From contig NZ_LAVS01000004.1 in NCBI RefSeq assembly GCF_000986865.1, forward strand, positions 62,001 through 126,000: a stretch of 64,000 bases of DNA, in the 5' to 3' direction. Of the stretch, positions 55,052-61,719 are shown one piece after another (position 1 is the first letter of the stretch; every line of letters starts with the position of its first letter). Below the pieces are notes generated by a model, which was not told the DNA's origin, made no database searches, and saw only the letters and a list, made by a program, of their open reading frames with translations. This DNA comes from Rheinheimera mesophila (GTDB taxonomy: Bacteria; Pseudomonadota; Gammaproteobacteria; Enterobacterales; Alteromonadaceae). The position numbers and the translations under genes were made by a program.

Positions 55052-55718
55052 TGCAACGCAAACAGAGCGGGCTTATTTACTGGATGCTCCGATGATCCGC
55101 CGTACTTTTGCCGGCGACTTTACGCTGGACCATTACGTGGCTTTTTTGCAGCAGGCTTATCATCATGTCAAGCACACAGTACCGCTCTTAATGTCAGTGG
55201 GGGCTTTGTTACCCGAATCCAAAGAATGGCTGCGTAATGCTGTGGCCGAATACATCGAAGAGGAATTAGGGCATCAGGAATGGGTACTCAATGATATTGC
55301 CGCCTGTGGTTTTGACAAAGAGCAGGCCAGGGGCAGCACACCGGCTTTTGCCACTGAGCTGATGGTGTCTTATGCCTATGACTCAGTGCGTCGGATCAAT
55401 CCATTGTGCTTCTTTGGCATGGTCTTGGTGCTGGAAGGCACCTCTATTGCGCTGGCTGAACAGGCGGCCAGCAAAATTGCCGCTACTTTACAGCTACCAC
55501 GCAAAGCCTTCAGTTACCTGAACTCGCATGGTGCTTTGGATCAGGACCATATTAAGTTCTTTCAGAGCCTGATGGATAAAATCACCGACCCGGCAGAGCA
55601 GGCACTGATTATTCACAGTGCCAAAGGTTTTTTCCGCTTATACGGCGATGTATTCCGCAGTCTGGAACAACCACATGGCCTGACTAAAAAAGTGACAGCA
55701 GAGGAGGCTATGGCATGA
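55026..55718 (+). CDS. Heme-oxygenase-like diiron protein (iron-containing redox enzyme family, TenA/UndA-like)
   Basis: The 230-residue all-helical protein starts at ATG 55026 with GGAG upstream; earlier in-frame codons lie in the acyl ligase gene. It retains a full diiron-type ligand set for the HDO fold: IEEELGHQEWVLNDI (Glu79/80, His83, Asp90), VLEGTSIALAE (Glu137) and HGALDQDHIKFF (His168, Asp172, His175). HDO enzymes oxidise fatty acids (UndA) or amines with O2. Next to an acyl ligase and a short-chain dehydrogenase, an oxidative step on an acyl chain is a reasonable guess. TenA proper (thiamin salvage) is less likely since no thiamin genes are near. Confidence 0.8.
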   Translation: MSFYQTLVNATQTERAYLLDAPMIRRTFAGDFTLDHYVAFLQQAYHHVKHTVPLLMSVGALLPESKEWLRNAVAEYIEEELGHQEWVLNDIAACGFDKEQARGSTPAFATELMVSYAYDSVRRINPLCFFGMVLVLEGTSIALAEQAASKIAATLQLPRKAFSYLNSHGALDQDHIKFFQSLMDKITDPAEQALIIHSAKGFFRLYGDVFRSLEQPHGLTKKVTAEEAMA

Positions 55719-56500
55719 ACTTGTTAGCGGGAAAGACGGTGCTGCTGACAGGGGCGACAGGTGGCATAGGCGCTGAAGTCGCAAAACAGTTAAGTGCTGA
55801 GGGGGCGCGTCTGATTTTAACCGGCCGCTCTGTTGAAAAACTGCGCGCCTTACAAAACCATTTAGCGGCCGAAACCTTGATCTACCCCTGTGATTTAACG
55901 GATGCAACAGAGCAGCAAGGCTTACTGCAGTTTTGTCAGCAGCACCGTGGCATTGATGTGTTGATCAATAACGCCGGTATCAGTCAGTTTGATTTATGCC
56001 CAAAGCAAAACTACAGCGAGTTGGTCAGTATCAATCTGCTGGTGCCTATGCAACTTTGTCAGCTATTTCTGCCGATGCTACGCCAGCATAAAGGGCAAAT
56101 CCTCAATGTGGGTTCTGCCTTTGGCAGCATAGGACATCCGGGGTTTACCGGTTACTGCGCGACAAAGTTTGGTTTGCGTGGTTTTACCGAGGCTTTGCAA
56201 CGTGAGTTATCGGGCAGTGATATTCAAGTGAAGTATTTTGCGCCACGAGCGACAGAAACCTCGATCAATTCCAGCGAGGTTGTACAGCTTAATCAACAGT
56301 TGGGTAACCATATGGACAGTCCGGACTGGGTAGCCCAACAACTGGTCAGGCAGCTCAAGTCAAACGATCTGCGCTGTTTTCTTGGCTGGCCTGAACGGAT
56401 TTTTGTCCGGCTTAATGGCGTATTCCCCGCTCTGGTGGATATGGGCTTAAAAAGTAAATTAACACTGATTGAATTATTTGCTGTGGGCAAGACCCGCTAA
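55715..56500 (+). CDS. Short-chain dehydrogenase/reductase
   Basis: The 261-residue SDR overlaps the preceding stop by 4 bases (ATGA). It has the cofactor motif LTGATGGIGAEVAKQL, the NNAG motif and the catalytic Ser in NVGSAFGS with YCATK (Tyr-x-x-x-Lys). Asp/Arg after strand 2 (LTGRSVEKL) suggests NADP preference. The C-terminal 70 residues contain the GWPERIFVRLNGVFPALVD type of membrane-facing tail seen in SDRs that act on lipids. Fourth gene of the operon; it may reduce or oxidise the product of the ligase and diiron enzyme. Confidence 0.87.
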   Translation: MNLLAGKTVLLTGATGGIGAEVAKQLSAEGARLILTGRSVEKLRALQNHLAAETLIYPCDLTDATEQQGLLQFCQQHRGIDVLINNAGISQFDLCPKQNYSELVSINLLVPMQLCQLFLPMLRQHKGQILNVGSAFGSIGHPGFTGYCATKFGLRGFTEALQRELSGSDIQVKYFAPRATETSINSSEVVQLNQQLGNHMDSPDWVAQQLVRQLKSNDLRCFLGWPERIFVRLNGVFPALVDMGLKSKLTLIELFAVGKTR

Positions 56501-56510
56501 CGAGGTAAAA

Positions 56511-57155
56511 ATGAAAATGCTTAAATTAACCGCTTTTATAGCCGCTTTATTGCTGACGCTCGCTGCACAGGCCGATGTGTTGCAGGACATTAAACCGCTA
56601 CAGGATCGCTGGGCAGAAGTGAATTACAGTATGACTGAAGAGCAAAAAGAAAAAGCTTTTCCTGAGCTGGTAAAACAAGCCAATGCCGTAGTGGCAGCGA
56701 ATCCGGATAAAGCCGAAGCCCTGATTTGGCGTGGCATTATTAAATCCAGTTATGCTGGTGTCAAAGGAGGCTTGGGGGCGATGTCGCTGGCGGAAGAATC
56801 CAAAGCAGATCTGGAAGCGGCGCTGAAGATTGACAGTCATGCCTTACAAGGTTCGGCGTACACCAGTTTAGGCGTGTTGTATTACAAAGTACCGGGCTGG
56901 CCTATAGGTTTTGGCAGTGATAAGAATGCCAGAAAAATGCTGGAAAAAGCCCTGAGCATTAATCCACAAGGTATTGATCCTAATTATTTTTATGCAGAAT
57001 TTTTAACGGAAGAGCGCGACTACAAAGCGGCGATGAGTTACATTGAAAAGGCGAAACAGGCGGCACCGCGTCCAGATCGGATCAGCGCTGACCAAGGTCG
57101 GCTGCAGGAGATTGCTGCACTAGAGGCCAAAGTCGCGAAAAAATTAAAACGCTAA
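56511..57155 (+). CDS. Secreted TPR-like periplasmic protein
   Basis: The 214-residue precursor has a signal peptide (MKMLKLTAFIAALLLTLAAQA, cleavage near AQADV). I prefer the ATG at 56511 with GAGG upstream over the in-frame codon at 56469 within the SDR gene. The rest is made of helical pairs with TPR-like steps (AEALIWRGIIKSSYAGVK, YKAAMSYIEKAKQ). It starts 11 bases after the SDR stop, so it belongs to the same operon and probably serves as a periplasmic partner of its product. The specific role is unknown. Confidence 0.75.
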   Translation: MKMLKLTAFIAALLLTLAAQADVLQDIKPLQDRWAEVNYSMTEEQKEKAFPELVKQANAVVAANPDKAEALIWRGIIKSSYAGVKGGLGAMSLAEESKADLEAALKIDSHALQGSAYTSLGVLYYKVPGWPIGFGSDKNARKMLEKALSINPQGIDPNYFYAEFLTEERDYKAAMSYIEKAKQAAPRPDRISADQGRLQEIAALEAKVAKKLKR

Positions 57156-57172
57156 ACGGCGTTAAAAGTGGT

Positions 57173-57195
57173 GCGGGCGACGGGTTTTCGCCCGC
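57173..57195 (+). terminator. Hairpin between the TPR gene and the response-regulator gene
   Basis: GCGGGCG, a 9-base loop and CGCCCGC form a 7-bp GC stem without a T-run. It may partly attenuate transcription into the two-component genes rather than end it. Confidence 0.35.
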
Positions 57196-57217
57196 AGTCA
57201 GGTTCGAAGGAGAACTG

Positions 57218-57877
57218 ATGCGCATATTACTGGTTGAAGATGATCTGGATTTAGCCAAAGGTCTGGTTCTGGCCTTGTCCAGTCAGGGGTTTGCGGTCAA
57301 TCACGTCAGCTTAGGGCAACATGCCTTAAACAGTATCAAGGCCAAAGATTGTGATGCAGTGATCTTGGATTTAGGTCTGCCTGATATGGACGGTCTGGCG
57401 GTGCTCAAACAAAGCCGTCAGAAAGATACTCATTTGCCTGTGCTGGTGCTGACCGCCCGGGATGGGGTGGATGATCGGATCCGCGGCCTGGATTCTGGCG
57501 CAGACGATTATCTGGTGAAACCTTTTGCGATGCCTGAATTATTTGCCCGCTTACGGGTGATAGAGAGACGCTTGGGAACAGCGACCACACATTTAATCAG
57601 GTTACAGCAGGTGGAGCTCGATACCAGTGCACATCAGGTGCGGGTTGAAGGTGAGGCGATTGGTTTATCACGCCGCGAATACATGCTGCTCAAAGAGTTG
57701 ATGGAATCGGCAGGCAGGATCAAAACCCGGGAACAGTTGGAAGCCAGTTTATATGCCTGGGGCGAGGAGGTGGCCAGTAATGCACTGGAGGTCCATATTT
57801 CTAATTTACGTAAAAAGTTACCAAAAGACTTTATCAAAACCCTGCGTGGCGTAGGGTATAGCGTGAGCGCCAGCTAG
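57218..57877 (+). CDS. OmpR-family response regulator (QseB/PmrA type)
   Basis: The 219-residue regulator has the receiver core EDD (7-9), phosphoacceptor Asp51 in AVILDLGLPDMDGL, Thr79 and Lys101 in DYLVKPFAMPELFARL. Its winged-helix DNA-binding domain includes SRREYMLLKELMESAG and NALEVHISNLRKKL. It pairs with the kinase gene 4 bases downstream. Regulators of the QseB/PmrA group bind CTTAAG-type direct repeats, which occur at 52778 and 61680 in this window. AAGGAG precedes the ATG. Confidence 0.92.
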   Translation: MRILLVEDDLDLAKGLVLALSSQGFAVNHVSLGQHALNSIKAKDCDAVILDLGLPDMDGLAVLKQSRQKDTHLPVLVLTARDGVDDRIRGLDSGADDYLVKPFAMPELFARLRVIERRLGTATTHLIRLQQVELDTSAHQVRVEGEAIGLSRREYMLLKELMESAGRIKTREQLEASLYAWGEEVASNALEVHISNLRKKLPKDFIKTLRGVGYSVSAS

Positions 57878-57881
57878 GATT

Positions 57882-59183
57882 ATGCGATCCTTACGCCGCT
57901 ACTTAGTGACAGTGCTGATCGCGCTATTTACCCTGATCAGCTTTGTCGCCGCACTGCAAAGCTATAAACAAAGTGCCATCCGGGCCGAAGCTTTATTTGA
58001 CCAGGATTTGCAGATCGTGGCCTCCAGTTTGTTGCAGCAACATCAGGTGGGAGCGCAACAGCAGTTGGGGTTGGCACTGCAAGTCTGGCAAAAAGGCCAG
58101 TTGCTCTATCGCAGTGCCTTGGCACCTGAAACTTCGATGTCGGACGCTGAAGGCTTTAGTGAACATAACTTTGCCGGTAAAAGATGGCGGGTGTACCGTC
58201 AGATGCCAAACGACGAGCTGACAGTGATAGTGGCGCAGCCGCTGCAACAGCGACAACAACTGGCGGATGAGGTGATCACAGCGTCTATTTATCCGGTGGT
58301 GTTAAGTTTGCCGCTGCAGGCAATATTGATCTGGCTGGTGGTGAGTAAAGCCTTATCACCTATTAAACGCTTTTCCGAGCAGTTGGCGTCGAAAAAAGCC
58401 AATGATTTAAGTCCGGTGCTGCTTGAGCAGGTGCCGGCCGAGCTGGATCAGATGCTCAAAACTACCAATCAGTTATTTGCCCGATTAGCCGATGCCTTTG
58501 AGCGGGAGAAACGTTTTGCCTCGGATGTTGCCCATGAACTGCGTACCCCCTTGAGTGTATTGCAGGTCAATCTGCATAATGCATCACAGCAATGGCATCG
58601 CTCGGGGATCAGCGATCCGGAAGGCTCTATGCTGGCGTTGCAGGCTGGGGTAGAGCGGATGAGTGCACTGATCGAACAAATTATGTTATTAAACCGCACC
58701 AACCCTGAGCATTTTCAGGCCCGGACCGAACTACTGGATGTGGCGGGTTTATGTCGTCAGGTCGTCGCGGACTGGTATCCACAGATTGACCGCAAACACC
58801 AACACATAGAGTTACTGGGCCTTGAGCATTTGTCGCTAAGAGGCGATGCGTTTGCATTACGTTTACTGGTCAGTAACCTGGTGGGCAATGCCAGTAAATA
58901 TACTCAGCCGGGTGGTACCATTCAATTGCAACTGTCGGCAACGCCGGACAAAGCCATCCTGGTGGTACAGGATAACGGCCCAGGGATAGCGCCGGAAGAG
59001 TACCACAGGGTGTTTGACCGTTTTTATCGGGTTGGCGGTGACAGGCATCAGTCCGGCACTCTAGGTTCAGGTTTAGGGTTGGCCATAGTGCGCGACATTG
59101 TGATGTTGCATCAGGGTGAAATTGGTTTGAGTCAATCAGATTTTAGCAGTGGATTAAAAGTGACAGTGGAGCTGCCGCTTTGA
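57882..59183 (+). CDS. QseC-like sensor histidine kinase
   Basis: The 433-residue kinase has TM1 at about 8-26, a short periplasmic sensor (about 27-130, with RAEALFDQDLQIVASSLL typical of 2CSK_N-type sensors) and TM2 at about 133-155. The H-box is FASDVAHELRTPLSVLQ (His218). The ATPase lobe has NLVGNASKYTQPGG, VVQDNGPGIAPEEYHRVF and GSGLGLAIVRDIV. A HAMP-like linker lies between TM2 and the H-box. Its stop overlaps the TTG start of the cupredoxin gene. The signal is probably a metal or envelope cue, but this is inference. Confidence 0.92.
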   Translation: MRSLRRYLVTVLIALFTLISFVAALQSYKQSAIRAEALFDQDLQIVASSLLQQHQVGAQQQLGLALQVWQKGQLLYRSALAPETSMSDAEGFSEHNFAGKRWRVYRQMPNDELTVIVAQPLQQRQQLADEVITASIYPVVLSLPLQAILIWLVVSKALSPIKRFSEQLASKKANDLSPVLLEQVPAELDQMLKTTNQLFARLADAFEREKRFASDVAHELRTPLSVLQVNLHNASQQWHRSGISDPEGSMLALQAGVERMSALIEQIMLLNRTNPEHFQARTELLDVAGLCRQVVADWYPQIDRKHQHIELLGLEHLSLRGDAFALRLLVSNLVGNASKYTQPGGTIQLQLSATPDKAILVVQDNGPGIAPEEYHRVFDRFYRVGGDRHQSGTLGSGLGLAIVRDIVMLHQGEIGLSQSDFSSGLKVTVELPL

Positions 59184-59587
59184 AAAACAAAGAGTTGAAG
59201 CATAAAAAGCTAAGGCCAAATCATCAAAAACTAGTCGCCGTCAAGGCCTTGCTGTTACTGACTTTGCCGGTGGTGGCGGAGCAAAACGTATTTGAGCTTC
59301 GTATTAAAGATCACTTGTTTCAGCCGTCTGTGCTCTATGTGCCAGCCGGTGAAAAAGTAAAGTTGCTGGTGCTGAATCAGGATCCCTCGCCTGAAGAATT
59401 TGAAAGCTTTAGCTTAAACCGCGAAAAAGTCATTCTGGGGCTGGGCAAAGCCACTTTATTCATCGGACCTTTAGCGCCCGGACAGTACCAGTTTTTTGGC
59501 GAATACAATCCGGACAGTGCGCAGGGCGTGTTAATAGCTTTACCGGAAGCAGAGTGGTTACAGCATAAGGCGAATCATGCTTATTAA
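59180..59587 (+). CDS. Periplasmic cupredoxin-domain protein
   Basis: The 135-residue protein starts at TTG 59180, overlapping the kinase stop by 4 bases, with GGAG at good spacing. A basic n-region and hydrophobic stretch (KALLLLTLPVVAEQ) look like a signal peptide. The rest matches cupredoxin_1 proteins: FELRIKDHLFQPSVLYVPAGEKVKLLVLN with FIGPLAPGQYQFFGEYN. The usual copper-ligand Cys/Met pair is not evident, so metal binding is doubtful. Relatives accompany FTR1-type permeases in iron-uptake operons, as here. Confidence 0.78.
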   Translation: MKNKELKHKKLRPNHQKLVAVKALLLLTLPVVAEQNVFELRIKDHLFQPSVLYVPAGEKVKLLVLNQDPSPEEFESFSLNREKVILGLGKATLFIGPLAPGQYQFFGEYNPDSAQGVLIALPEAEWLQHKANHAY

Positions 59588-60308
59588 TACGGTTTTAATG
59601 GTTTTACGTGAATTGCTGCCGCTGTGCTTGCTGCTGGCCACTTTGTTGGTCTGGCACAGAGCCCTGTGGCGCCATTTGCTCTGGTGTTTTGTCTTGCCTT
59701 CACTGCTGCTGCTCAGTCTGATCAGTCTGAATATGGTCTGGATTTCTGAGCAACTCGATGGTGTTGGATTGGAGCTTTTATACAGCTTGTTGTACATAAG
59801 CTGTTATGTGTTGCTTTGTATCTCAGCCTTCAACCCAGGCTACGCAGTCTGGACCTCAGCGCTATCTGCTGCCTGTTTATTCAGTATCAGTGGTAGTCAC
59901 TTATTGTTATATATCTGGTTACCGGGGCAGGCTGATCACACGCCAGCCGATTTGCTGTTAGGTTCGGCGTTGGGCGCAGGCATAGGGGCCAGTATCGCTG
60001 TGTTGTGGTATTACCTGTTGGCGGAGCTGAAGCAATGGCGCAGCAGCAGTTATCAGGTGCTGTTGTCTTTGGTCGGGACCCGCCAGGTGATGATGGCCTC
60101 GGCGTTACTGATCCAATCGGATTGGCTTCCGGCTGGGCCGCAGGTATGGCATAGCGAGCATGGCTTGTCGGAACAATCTGAGCTGGGCTTTTTTTTGCAG
60201 GCGCTGCTGGGATATGAGGCGACCCCTGTTTTGTCCCAGCTACTGCTGTATTTGTTGTGTTTTACCCTGTTGTTCTGGTGCTGCCGCTTGATGGAGAAAA
60301 CAAGATGA
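59577..60308 (+). CDS. FTR1-like integral membrane protein with degenerate metal motifs
   Basis: The 243-residue protein has about seven TMs and resembles FTR1 iron permeases in layout and neighbourhood. The first helix reads LMVLRELLPLCLLLATLL, where FTR1 has REGLE; the second motif region reads SLVGTRQVMMASALL. The second Glu of both REXXE iron motifs is absent, so classical iron transport is unlikely. It starts within the cupredoxin gene (11-base overlap) and ends overlapping the next gene. It could be a metal or redox partner rather than a transporter. Confidence 0.68.
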   Translation: MLINTVLMVLRELLPLCLLLATLLVWHRALWRHLLWCFVLPSLLLLSLISLNMVWISEQLDGVGLELLYSLLYISCYVLLCISAFNPGYAVWTSALSAACLFSISGSHLLLYIWLPGQADHTPADLLLGSALGAGIGASIAVLWYYLLAELKQWRSSSYQVLLSLVGTRQVMMASALLIQSDWLPAGPQVWHSEHGLSEQSELGFFLQALLGYEATPVLSQLLLYLLCFTLLFWCCRLMEKTR

Positions 60309-61030
60309 AGCTTTACCGTAAAAAAGCAGTAGCAAAGGTTTGGTGTTTTGTTTGTCTGGTCGGTAGCACGCTAGCATGGGCTGATGGCCGGGTGGTGGAC
60401 AAGGTGTATCATCCTTATGTACAGCCGCTCGAACGGGAGTTTGAATACCGCTATTTTTACCAGCGCCAGGCCGATCATCCGGACAACAATACGATGGGCC
60501 AGAAACTAGGCTATGGCTTCTCGCTGTCCGAACGCACTGCGCTTGAAATTTACGCTATCGCCGACCGAATTCATGATCAGGATTACAAGTTATCGGGCTA
60601 CGAGTTAGAACTGCGCTGGATGTTGACAGAACAAGGCCAGTACAGCGCCGACTGGGGCATGTTGTTTGAGCTGGAGCGGCAAAATAATCAGGATAACTAT
60701 GAGTTTACCAGCGGCCTGTTGGTGGAAAAAGAATTCGGCCCAACCAGCCTGACCTTAAATGCGTTAGCAGTGTATGAATGGGGCCAGACGCTGGAGGCTG
60801 AATGGGAAGCTGAATTCCGTGCTCAGTACCGCTACCGCTGGTTACCTGCAGTACAGCCTGCTGTTGAATTGTATTCAGGCGAAAACTACAAAGGCGCAGG
60901 TCCAAGCTTAATGGGTGTGCACAAATTCGACAAACAACAGCAGTTAAAATGGGAGCTGGCAGTGATAGTGGCTATTGATAGTGCTACTGTAGACCGCACT
61001 TTACGTTTTGCCTTGGAGTACGAGTTCTGA
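60305..61030 (+). CDS. Outer-membrane-like beta-barrel protein of the cupredoxin/FTR1 operon
   Basis: The 241-residue precursor starts at the ATG overlapping the previous stop (ATGA). A signal peptide (VWCFVCLVGSTLAWA) is followed by alternating strands such as EREFEYRYFYQRQA, TLRFALEYEF and VQPAVELYSGENY. It ends in aromatic Phe (ALEYEF), a BAM-type end. No family is recognised. It closes a five-gene coupled set (regulator, kinase, cupredoxin, FTR1-like, barrel) and is likely the outer-membrane part of the same envelope function. Confidence 0.72.
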   Translation: MKLYRKKAVAKVWCFVCLVGSTLAWADGRVVDKVYHPYVQPLEREFEYRYFYQRQADHPDNNTMGQKLGYGFSLSERTALEIYAIADRIHDQDYKLSGYELELRWMLTEQGQYSADWGMLFELERQNNQDNYEFTSGLLVEKEFGPTSLTLNALAVYEWGQTLEAEWEAEFRAQYRYRWLPAVQPAVELYSGENYKGAGPSLMGVHKFDKQQQLKWELAVIVAIDSATVDRTLRFALEYEF

Positions 61031-61067
61031 GCCTGGTGAGACTCTGAACTGACGGACCGGCACTGGG

Positions 61068-61490
61068 TTATTTCAGCGCCAGTTTTAACCAATCCAGTTG
61101 GGTTTCAGAGACAGAATTTGCCTGCCCTAACATATTTAACAGGCTGAGCAGGTCTTGATTTTCCTCGGTATCCAGTAATTTCTTTACTCCCAGACTCCAG
61201 CGGCAGAAATCACGTTGTGCTATTTCTTTATGCACTAACAAGCGGACATTGTGGTGGCGGCTATCATGGCAAATCTTGTTGTACAACGCCGTAACAGCCT
61301 CAAGCTCACCTTCCAGGTATTGCAGGAAATAACGCTCATTAAACAGCAGCGCGCCGGTGATATGCTGTTTTTGATTATTATGCTCTGCTTGCGCTTTGAT
61401 ATCGTTAATCACCTGATCACTGTCGGATCGGCAACGTTCGCTGATATACACCAATTGGTATAAAGTTGGCTCAGCATGTTCAATAATCAT
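61068..61490 (-). CDS. Short BLUF-domain blue-light photoreceptor
   Basis: The 140-residue protein is a stand-alone BLUF domain with a short helical tail. Key FAD residues are present: Tyr15 in QLVYIS, Asn38 in AEHNNQKQHITGALLF, Gln57 in FLQYLEGE and Trp98 in CRWSLG. The DSRHHNVRLLVHKEI stretch is typical. Short BLUF proteins such as PixD or BlsA signal by protein contact. It is convergent with the cupredoxin operon, 38 bases past its end, and divergent from the sulfatase gene. Its output partner is not evident. Confidence 0.9.
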   Translation of the reverse strand: MIIEHAEPTLYQLVYISERCRSDSDQVINDIKAQAEHNNQKQHITGALLFNERYFLQYLEGELEAVTALYNKICHDSRHHNVRLLVHKEIAQRDFCRWSLGVKKLLDTEENQDLLSLLNMLGQANSVSETQLDWLKLALK

Positions 61491-61679
61491 AAAACTGCAA
61501 CTCCGGGCAATACTAGCTGTTGTTCAAGGGGCATGCTCTGAGCCTGGTACCAGATAAAAACTCAGATTGGCCTGGATGTGCCTTATTGATAGCGCGTTCG
61601 CCGATGAAGGCTTCAGCACGTCAGTCTGTACGTGTGAGCCATTAAACGTCAAGTGTTTAGTGCAAATACTCCGCGGGCT

Positions 61680-61696
61680 CTTAAGATTGTCTTAAG
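61680..61696 (+). promoter_or_regulatory. Perfect CTTAAG-N5-CTTAAG regulator box
   Basis: CTTAAGATTGTCTTAAG is an exact 6-5-6 direct repeat of the QseB/PmrA type. It lies 23 bases before the ATG at 61720 and 50 bases before the in-frame ATG at 61747, the latter close to the 47-base spacing of the other box. Confidence 0.65.
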
Positions 61697-61719
61697 TATT
61701 GGGTTTTAGGCTGGCGTGC

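Noticed and set aside
57173-57195. GC-rich hairpin before the response regulator as a member of the repeat family
   Set aside because: Only the GC stem is similar; none of the repeat arms are present.
59577-60308. Calling the membrane protein a functional FTR1 iron permease
   Set aside because: Both REXXE motifs lack the second Glu as far as I can align them by eye, so only a fold-level similarity is claimed.
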